The notes beneath the pieces are model-generated. The model made no database searches and was not told where the DNA came from. It saw only the letters and a program-made list of their open reading frames with translations. Shown here in pieces: positions 26,201 through 32,194 of a stretch of DNA of 64,000 nt. The stretch comes from an uncultured Lachnospiraceae bacterium. GTDB taxonomy: Bacteria > Bacillota > Clostridia > Lachnospirales > Lachnospiraceae. Every line of letters starts with the position of its first letter. Positions within the stretch are counted from its first letter, which is position 1. The stretch is taken from the NCBI GenBank assembly GCA_902781215.1, contig CACZIO010000004.1:62001-126000 (forward strand). Direction: 5' to 3'. The translations under genes were made by a program, and so were the position numbers.

Positions 26201-28013
26201 CATTATAGGACCATTGACGAACCGAGCCATCGAAATCCTCGATCGCAGAAATCTTTCCCGTGTCGCTGTAAGTATATGCACGGGTATCTCCTGCCGGATT
26301 CGTGACAGACAGTATCCTGTCACATGGATCATAGCTATACTGCCATATTGCACTGCCCGGCTCTGTCATCTGAACCATACGCCCCGCTTCGTCAAAAGAA
26401 AACTCAGTGACTCGCCCTGTCTCATCCGTGCGGCGTACAATATTGCCGTTTTCATCTCTCTCAAAAGAAACCCGGGACTGATCCGGGTGAATCACTGCAG
26501 ACAACAGCCCCTGCTCATATTCGAAATGCGTTACGTTTCCCATCGCGTCTTCATGGATAATAATGTTTCCGTCAGCATTATACTCCATGCGGCTGATTCC
26601 ACCGTTTTTTTCACGGATTTGCGAAGGAAGTCCTCTCTTCACATACTGCATCTCTACCCGGTTATTTTCGGGATCTGTCAGGCAGACGATATTACCTTCG
26701 GAATCATACTCTTTTCTGTAAACTCCGCCGTCCGGGTAAACAGCCTCTGTCCTCTGGTGATTTTCATCATATACATACGACTTTGTTCCATCGCTGCATA
26801 TAATATCAGTGATCTGGAAAAAATCATTGTGACGGTATGTCGTAACAGCTCCATTCCGGTCTGTTACAGTAACCTCATCCCCATTATACTCGTATGACAT
26901 GGTTGTATTGTTCGGAAGCTTCTGCATGATGACTCTGTTTTCTTCATCATACGCGTTCCAGATCACCATCGTCCCCGAATGATCGGTGATACCCTCCAGA
27001 CGCCCGGCTTCATCATAGGTATAATTCTTGCCGCGGCCGTCCGCGGAAATCACTCCGACAAGGCACCCGGAAAGGTATTCCATGGAAATGGTTCGTCCGG
27101 TATGATCCATGACCTGTGTAAGATGCCCCTCCGGGTCATAATGGTAGAAAAAGGCCCTGCTGCCACTGTCCTGTGCCTTTACCAGCCTGCCGTCCTCATA
27201 AGAAAAATCTATCCCTCTCCCATTCGGCATGCTGATCCGTGTGATATGCCCTTCCGTATCAAAATAATAGGTCTGTCCGCTCTCATGTATATAGATATAT
27301 TCCCGGATATCTCCGTCCTCTGATTCCTGCAGGGAAATGCAGTCAAACCTGTTATGCCTGCTGATATAGATTCCGCTTTCCTCATATGAAAACCGTTCCC
27401 TCCACTGATTTCCCAATATGAGGTCCAGAGTTCCATCTCCCTGTTCCAGCGATATTTCATAATTGTGTGTCCACCCCTTTCCCATGGGGCCGTCCTGGAG
27501 ATAGAGGGAATTATAATGGCGGATAAATGCCAGCGCAGTCTCTCCGGAAAAGCACAGTTCCCGGATATCACTCACATAATTACCCGTACAGGCATTCACA
27601 GGGTCTCCGACATAAGCACTGTCTCCATTGCTGCCGCCGGGGACGATTCCAATCAGTTCCAGCAGGCGCCGAATCCAGTCGCGAATCTTCTGCAGCAGAC
27701 CTCTCCCGCGTTCAAGGAGTGAGTGGTTCCCCTGGACTTCCATCCCGGCGAGCGTTTTATCCGCCTGATCATACAGGCGCACGACCTCCCGCAGCGCATT
27801 TCCAATGGCATTAGATCCGGAAGCCTCTGTCTGCAGACTGTTCTGGACTCGTGACATGGCTGTCCTGATGAACTCCGTACTTCCGCTTGCCAGATCCAGG
27901 CTGTTTTTGATTATTTCAATCTCCCGGCTGATCTGCTTCAGTTCCCTGCCAATGTCATCCATATTTGATCCAACCGCATTGATTTTATCAGGTTCTATAG
28001 AAAAGCTGCTCAT
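23217..28013 (-). CDS. RHS-repeat polymorphic toxin with WXG-like N-terminus and caspase-like C-terminal tip
   Basis: 1598 residues. Residues 1-100 are helical and WXG100/LXG-like, with VRLYDQADK giving the YxxxD type VII export motif; there is no signal peptide. The RHS shell begins near residue 137 with VGDPVNACTGNYV. It holds dozens of YD repeats (GxxxxYxYDxxGR) and ends in the core motif NPLLYVDPDG at residue ~1389. The last ~210 residues are the variable tip: VVINTHANPERLGFG (His1458) and LVLYGCNAGH (Cys1493), then SGAPVMASDG. That His/Cys arrangement resembles caspase-like (DUF4347/CHAT-type) domains, so the tip may be a cysteine protease. Three WXG100-like genes lie upstream and a lipoprotein gene downstream. 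Confidence 0.9.
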   Translation of the reverse strand: MSSFSIEPDKINAVGSNMDDIGRELKQISREIEIIKNSLDLASGSTEFIRTAMSRVQNSLQTEASGSNAIGNALREVVRLYDQADKTLAGMEVQGNHSLLERGRGLLQKIRDWIRRLLELIGIVPGGSNGDSAYVGDPVNACTGNYVSDIRELCFSGETALAFIRHYNSLYLQDGPMGKGWTHNYEISLEQGDGTLDLILGNQWRERFSYEESGIYISRHNRFDCISLQESEDGDIREYIYIHESGQTYYFDTEGHITRISMPNGRGIDFSYEDGRLVKAQDSGSRAFFYHYDPEGHLTQVMDHTGRTISMEYLSGCLVGVISADGRGKNYTYDEAGRLEGITDHSGTMVIWNAYDEENRVIMQKLPNNTTMSYEYNGDEVTVTDRNGAVTTYRHNDFFQITDIICSDGTKSYVYDENHQRTEAVYPDGGVYRKEYDSEGNIVCLTDPENNRVEMQYVKRGLPSQIREKNGGISRMEYNADGNIIIHEDAMGNVTHFEYEQGLLSAVIHPDQSRVSFERDENGNIVRRTDETGRVTEFSFDEAGRMVQMTEPGSAIWQYSYDPCDRILSVTNPAGDTRAYTYSDTGKISAIEDFDGSVRQWSYNELDLVSSYVDRNGAVTTYSYDENGNLSEIDMPNGGRIRHKYDGYNRRISTVDELGLETSYEYDPAGRLIREKSGDYTRTLEYDLCGRLLKRTEKDGSSSSVTYDGMGNITRMVRADGSSFSYEYDLNGRCIRKTDPAGCVTEYDYDCMSRLVEIRRSGMLLQGYTYYADGQVKTVRSSQGEGRTCFYDEAGDLIRTVSETGYSMDYEYDCLHRRTAMRDSCGRTVSYVYDAVGNATERVDENGNITFYRYSASGKLLAVENADSVLAQYEYDEMDRLSRLLQGDGAEMRVTSLERNARGQLTKITDAAGCEDRYTYNEYGQMILHETPEALHTRYTYDELGRTKSILYDDGRTVQFTHDAMGRMTGMEDWNGHMDVDYDSMGRPVRIRNAAGKEMLYQWDEAGHRTGMRYPDGKEVFFHRDPAGKLAEIDSEAGVIRYTYDDAGRILTKRAEQGMVEYGYLQDGHVGTITYSDSEGILSKLSLSYDASGNVKEKVLNNAKDGSEKRTSYEYDTYGRLTAVYEDGNPVRAYGYDVFGNRVFEQRQGERIVSEYDRLNQLIRQTVKRETDREDREILWTYNKDGNAVTFQGENTSYQLDYDSAGKLARVFDDRGNVASYVYDGLGMRYAETGNRDAQSVRRAYFNDFTQEHSPLVYTEESGYSSDYIYDGELAAALRDGQQYFYHCDQQGSVLRYLSDSHSVQEYCYDEFGRDVLGTAGHGQPFGYTGLPYDSAMNCWHTPARSYSPLAGRFLQRDEERYIHIGQPQSINLYSYCLNNPLLYVDPDGTDCYIFYLPEWRDEALNDQQRLAEQYGYGTEQVHLIPVQNAQQLRDGWNGMGTVDGRSVDIDTVVINTHANPERLGFGNGNSFSRRDAMALQDKEMEQLVLYGCNAGHLDYQDRNIAEAFSHRTSGAPVMASDGTVYGMNSDETYTPRSDEEFQYWADRAGNGGRSNEGWQIYRQVDGQTVVTNTGMFAATVVMMLDSLRSYAAKNQAE

Positions 28014-28044
28014 CCTGTACCTCCGTAATGACTGTTATTAGTCG

Positions 28045-28362
28045 TCAGCCTCCGTATGTCCTCCTGTGGGCGATTTCCCATGCTCTCATCTCGGCATTGT
28101 ATGTGTTGGTCGCAATAGTCCGTATCGTAGAGGCAATATTCTTCAGGCTCTTTGCCGTCGCTTTCACATTCTCCTGAAGCCGCTCTGTCTTTTTTCTCAT
28201 CGCAGCTTCATTTTCACCTTTCCACCCTGCAGCCTCTGCAGACTTCGCCTGATTCAGCTCTGTAATCCCCACTTTTTTAATCTGCTCTGCCAGTGTATCC
28301 AACTGTTCGGCTTGATGAAGCGACCTCTGGTAGTTCATTTCGATCATCCATTTCGAACTCAT
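28045..28362 (-). CDS. WXG100-like protein, type C of RHS cassette
   Basis: 105 residues starting MSSKWMIEMNYQRSL from the ATG at 28362, behind GGGAGGTTCGTT. The turn is GWKGEN. The MNYQ, LDTLAEQ and YNAEM motifs match the type C protein of the lipase cassette (15128-15427). It lies 31 bases upstream of the RHS gene and is probably its secretion partner. Confidence 0.82.
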   Translation of the reverse strand: MSSKWMIEMNYQRSLHQAEQLDTLAEQIKKVGITELNQAKSAEAAGWKGENEAAMRKKTERLQENVKATAKSLKNIASTIRTIATNTYNAEMRAWEIAHRRTYGG

Positions 28363-28375
28363 AACGAACCTCCCT

Positions 28376-28693
28376 CTATACAATCACATCAAAGGGAAGA
28401 GACGATGTACTGTCCTGGGCCCCCTTTTCTCCAACATCATATATCCCCGCAATCTCTCGAAGATCCTCCGGATACTCCTTTAGTCTCTGCAGCACAGCCA
28501 GCACCAGCTTCTTATCCTTTTCACATTGCTCCATACTTTTGACAGATGCCTCGCCCTTCCAGTAGGCAGAAACACTTTTGATCTGCCTGTAAAGATCTTC
28601 GTACTGCTGGTTCAGATTTTTGATCAATCCGTCCACCGTTACCGACTTATCCCGCAGTGCCTCAGTAGAAACCTTGATCATAATATTATCCAT
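28376..28693 (-). CDS. WXG100-like protein, type B of RHS cassette
   Basis: 105 residues with YWKGEA at the turn, EIAGIYDVGE (YxxxE) near the end and the tail SLPFDVIV. Counterpart of 15452-15775: shared IxVSTE start, DLRxxAGIY and the DVIV-type end. Strong GGAGG ribosome site. Thirteen bases separate it from the type C gene, so the two are co-translated. Confidence 0.82.
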   Translation of the reverse strand: MDNIMIKVSTEALRDKSVTVDGLIKNLNQQYEDLYRQIKSVSAYWKGEASVKSMEQCEKDKKLVLAVLQRLKEYPEDLREIAGIYDVGEKGAQDSTSSLPFDVIV

Positions 28694-28729
28694 TTTTTGT
28701 ACCTCCGGTCTGCACGCTGCCGCTTCCCC

Positions 28730-29032
28730 TTAAATACGAACCTGATTGATCGTCTCCGCGACCTGCCGCTCACAGGTCTGGAACTTCCGGTAGGCTTCCT
28801 CCATGCTCTTCTTGTATTCCTTCAGATTCTGTATGGCGAGCTTAATGTTTTCAGAGTCCGCCTGGAACTGAGTCAGGTATGTATCATGGGCACTGCCCTC
28901 CCACATGCCTGTGAGCGCCTGCACCTCTTCAAACATAGATCGGCCAGTCTCTTCCATGGAATGAATCTTCCGATCTATATCACGGATATCCTGTCGAAAC
29001 CGCTCAAGTTCATTTGCAATCACTTTTGCCAT
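28730..29032 (-). CDS. WXG100-like protein, type A of RHS cassette
   Basis: 100 residues, all helical, with MWEGSA at the turn. First gene of the RHS cassette, directly downstream of the operator-like element at 29081-29126. GGGAGGCAGGC precedes the ATG. The C-terminus lacks a clear YxxxD/E. Positional counterpart of 15803-16105; sequence similarity between those two is weaker than for types B and C. Confidence 0.8.
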   Translation of the reverse strand: MAKVIANELERFRQDIRDIDRKIHSMEETGRSMFEEVQALTGMWEGSAHDTYLTQFQADSENIKLAIQNLKEYKKSMEEAYRKFQTCERQVAETINQVRI

Positions 29033-29080
29033 GCCTGCCTCCCAATTACTTACCAGGATTTTTCACAAACCTTCTTATAT

Positions 29081-29126
29081 CATTATATAGTATGCTTATA
29101 CTTCGTTATGTAACAGTATAGCATTT
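29081..29126 (-). promoter_or_regulatory. Shared operator-like element upstream of the RHS cassette
   Basis: Minus strand AAATGCTATACTGTTACATA continues ACGAAGTATAAGCATACTATATAATG. It contains ATACT-N12-AGTAT and AGTAT-N4-ATACT dyads and ends in a perfect TATAAT, 50 bases before the first WXG100 ATG. The same block occurs at 20650-20693. No matching -35 was found, which suits an activator-dependent promoter. Confidence 0.55.
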
Positions 29127-29305
29127 CCTCTCTTTTTCTAAAAGAATAAGGTGGAAAAGCTCCGGAGCTCATGGATCGGTTCGTTTCTATAGTTCACTGA
29201 ACTTACTTTATTCTATCACACAGGTTTTTTATCGTATTCCTTCCCCGATAAACAGCATTTCTCCTGCGACAGATTGCAAAATCAAACTTCATATCATTTA
29301 TTAAC

Positions 29306-29338
29306 CAAAAACTCCCGGCCTGATACGGACCGGAAGTT
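29306..29338 (-). terminator. Intrinsic terminator after the zinc-ribbon gene
   Basis: Minus strand AACTTCCGG, 11-base loop, CCGGGAGTT, TTT. One G-T wobble in the stem. It lies about 215 bases past the stop at 29553. Confidence 0.7.
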
Positions 29339-29552
29339 TCCTGAACAATACTTTTCAAATAATGAGCAGAGCTTCTGTCACTGCAAAAATCCGTGCGGAA
29401 ACAGTTGACTTACTGATTTCTCCATGCGGAGAACCTGCTGTTATCTTAGGCCTTTGATAAATTGTGCCACTAAAAATGAGGCTGCCAGAGGCTACAAACT
29501 AAATCTATTATGTGATATACAAAGTAATCAACAACTCTCATTAAAAAACTCT

Positions 29553-29939
29553 TCATACACTACGGTATATGAGCGGAACAATCATCATCGCTATTGTACA
29601 GATCAGAAGATCTATCAGCGCAGCAATGCTGTATACAACCATCATCTCCGGATCCGAACTTTCCCCGTCCGCTATGTAACTTACAATATTAGCAAAGAAA
29701 AGCAGTACGAAAAGCAACAGTATTTTTACGGCCCTGTCTCTGGTCACCCCGTTTTTTACTGCAGCATTTGGGGCCTGACCGGACCGGTTCTCTCCAGGAG
29801 TCTCCCGAGTAATTCCGTTATTGACTTCTTCATCCATTTCACCGCGCAGGGCACTTTGTGCTGCTATTTTCTGTCCGCAATTCGGGCAGAACTGTGCTTC
29901 ATCGGACAGCGGCTTCCCGCAATTCATGCAATATCTCAT
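29553..29939 (-). CDS. Zinc-ribbon membrane protein
   Basis: 128 residues. The N-terminal zinc ribbon ([19 protein letters not shown]) is followed by an acidic linker and two hydrophobic segments ([17 protein letters not shown] and [17 protein letters not shown]). No enzymatic motif. One of four zinc-ribbon membrane proteins in the locus (see 20857, 34871 and 35348). It lies downstream of a kinase gene. Function unknown. Confidence 0.75.
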   Translation of the reverse strand: MRYCMNCGKPLSDEAQFCPNCGQKIAAQSALRGEMDEEVNNGITRETPGENRSGQAPNAAVKNGVTRDRAVKILLLFVLLFFANIVSYIADGESSDPEMMVVYSIAALIDLLICTIAMMIVPLIYRSV

Positions 29940-30092
29940 ATTTTAATATCTCCAATGCATAAAACCACCTTGCCTATTATGTCAACTACCTCTTGCTGAA
30001 TCTCTTTTTTTCACCTGATCAGTAATAAGTTAGATAATACGTTGGAAGTGTTTCCATGTTATAGCAGGTAATTGTTAATATGCTATTGATCA

Positions 30093-32147
30093 TCAAAAAT
30101 AAAACATCGCGATATCTATACCGTACACCGTATTGTACGCATAAAAGATAGAGAGATAATAATCACCTATGTCAAATGACATGACGCCATTCGATTCCCT
30201 TTCCGGTCTTCCAAATGCCCGAACAACATCCTTCTTGCTGCTCCCGACATGAATCCCTCCGATTACGACCGTCTTATCTGTCGAGCCGGATTCTTCAGCA
30301 TCCAGATTGGCATAGGAAACGGCATAAGTCTTGCATTCACTGACCTTTTTATATTCATCACTGTCATGGTTTTCAATGCCGATCATCAGCTCCTTATTAT
30401 CATCCCCTGTGCTGAGAAACACATAATCCATATCATTCTGATTAACGACTCTGTCCGCGTCATCTTCTTTGACCGGATAGCCGGTCTTGTCAACGACCTC
30501 CTTTAGCTTCATCTCTCCGAACTCAATATCATGCCCTGCCAGCTCAACGGGAATCGTGTCACCACTCTTATATGTACCGGAACCTGCGTCGGAGACGGAA
30601 TCATCCTCATCACTATCCACATCCTTATTTACCAGCACTTCCCCGCCTGATCCGCCTCCTGATTCCCCGTCATCGTCATCGGTCTCATCATCTGTCATCA
30701 TTTCCGTTGTACCGGCCGCAGAATCATCAATGAATACTTCCTGCCCGTTACCTTTACCCTCGTTATTATTATCCTCGTTATCTCCTCTTGTGTCCTGCTC
30801 TGCCGCGTGTTCATCCTGCGCAGGAGCGTCCGGAATCTCTCCTGCATCTGATACCGTATTTGCTGCAGTATTATTGATCATCACACCGGACGCCGCGACG
30901 CTATTGCCGGCTGCGGAGCCTCCTCCCCGGTTGTTTCCTCCCAGCATCAGCCAGGCAGAAACGCACATAAGAAGTCCTGCTGCCGCCACTCCGCAGGCAA
31001 TCAGCCCCCGTTTTTTCAGATCATTGCCCGGTGTGCCTTTTGGAGGGATTCCAGTTGCTGACGTATTAATGCCGGTTGTGCGATTCAGGAGATTTGTTCT
31101 TCCCTGTCCGGTACTCATACCACGACCGGTACTGGTACCGGTTCCACCGCCGGTCCGGTTTCCCGTGCTTACGGACCTGCTCAAAGACCCGCTGGCGGAT
31201 GCCCCCGCCGGCGGCTGCAGGATGACCTGTTTTCTTCCCCTGTTTTCAGAAGCCGCCCACATGAGTGCCTGATAGAACTGCGCAGCTGTCTGATATCGTT
31301 TGGCGGGATTCGGATCAAGGGCGGCAGCCAGAACCTTCGCTGTAGCCTTACTGGCATAAGCCGGTGCCGGCAGACTCTCACCGGCAAGCCTGCGGTGCTG
31401 TGCCACATCCTTTTGTGTAGGTGTAAAATCAGGAGTATTTAACAGGGGTTCCCGGCCCCCGTTCAGGCACCTGTGCAGAACAAGTGCCAGGGAATAAATA
31501 TCAGACCTTGCATCTGTTCCCTGCATGGCAAATGTCTCCGGTGCCATGTAGGCAACGGAGCCCTTGAAAGACATAACCCCGCCGGTCTGCGGCATACTCC
31601 TGGAGATACCGAAATCACCCAGTTTGAAAAAGCCTCTGTCATTGATAAAAATATTCTGCGGCTTGATATCACGGTGGATGATACCCTCCCCATGCAGAAT
31701 CATGAGAGCCTGTGCTATATCCGTTCCCATTTTCAGAATCAGTTCTTCCGTCAATGGATGGCTAACCATGTAGTCGGACATGGCAGTCAACAGCTCCATG
31801 CGGATCAGGATATCCCAGCCGATCTCGCCCTCATGCTTATTGATCAGATAATCCTCATACGATACGATATTGGAATAGCCGACGAATTTCTGCATGACTC
31901 CGATTTCATTGCGGATGTCATCGACCTGCCTTGCCAGAAATTCCTCTGTTCTTTCCGACTGCACCCCTTCCGCGCGCAGCTGCATCAGGTCCGCCGGACC
32001 GGACGGGATATGAATGACCTTCAGAGCCGCTTTTTCCAGATGAACACCGTTCTGACGATGAATCTCATAGACTCTTCCGAAACTACCGGCACCAATCTCT
32101 CTGACGATTTTCCATCCCGGCCAAATTTTCAACTGGTTCCCAGCCAT
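30093..32147 (-). CDS. Membrane Ser/Thr kinase with BamE-like ectodomain
   Basis: 684 residues from the ATG at 32147 (GGAGGACGGAA upstream). Kinase domain: IWPGWKIVREIGAGSFGRVYEI, HRDIKPQNIF, DFG, MAPETFAM. A Gly/Thr/Ser-rich linker, a TM helix (LIACGVAAAGLLMCVSAWLML) and a very acidic stalk follow. The last ~150 residues include a GxxxxDVVRAFGRPE motif of the BamE/SmpA kind (a beta-rich lipoprotein-like fold). This C-terminal domain clearly resembles the end of the zinc-ribbon protein at 35348-37498. Two proteins with the same putative sensor domain in one locus suggest a common ligand or interaction. Confidence 0.9.
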   Translation of the reverse strand: MAGNQLKIWPGWKIVREIGAGSFGRVYEIHRQNGVHLEKAALKVIHIPSGPADLMQLRAEGVQSERTEEFLARQVDDIRNEIGVMQKFVGYSNIVSYEDYLINKHEGEIGWDILIRMELLTAMSDYMVSHPLTEELILKMGTDIAQALMILHGEGIIHRDIKPQNIFINDRGFFKLGDFGISRSMPQTGGVMSFKGSVAYMAPETFAMQGTDARSDIYSLALVLHRCLNGGREPLLNTPDFTPTQKDVAQHRRLAGESLPAPAYASKATAKVLAAALDPNPAKRYQTAAQFYQALMWAASENRGRKQVILQPPAGASASGSLSRSVSTGNRTGGGTGTSTGRGMSTGQGRTNLLNRTTGINTSATGIPPKGTPGNDLKKRGLIACGVAAAGLLMCVSAWLMLGGNNRGGGSAAGNSVAASGVMINNTAANTVSDAGEIPDAPAQDEHAAEQDTRGDNEDNNNEGKGNGQEVFIDDSAAGTTEMMTDDETDDDDGESGGGSGGEVLVNKDVDSDEDDSVSDAGSGTYKSGDTIPVELAGHDIEFGEMKLKEVVDKTGYPVKEDDADRVVNQNDMDYVFLSTGDDNKELMIGIENHDSDEYKKVSECKTYAVSYANLDAEESGSTDKTVVIGGIHVGSSKKDVVRAFGRPERESNGVMSFDIGDYYLSIFYAYNTVYGIDIAMFYF

Positions 32148-32194
32148 TTCCGTCCTCCTACTTGTTGACAACTAGGTCCATGCTTGTTTATCTC

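Larger units (their letters stand above)
29033..29552. other. Intergenic region upstream of the RHS cassette
   Basis: 520 bases without a convincing gene. It holds the operator-like element at 29081-29126, which should drive the WXG100-RHS unit. It also holds a terminator at 29306-29338 for the zinc-ribbon gene that follows. A 31-codon plus-strand frame from 29362 has no ribosome site and is not called. Confidence 0.5.

Noticed and set aside
29362..29457. A 31-codon plus-strand frame that reads like a possible peptide
   Set aside because: No ribosome site or promoter, and no similarity I recognise.
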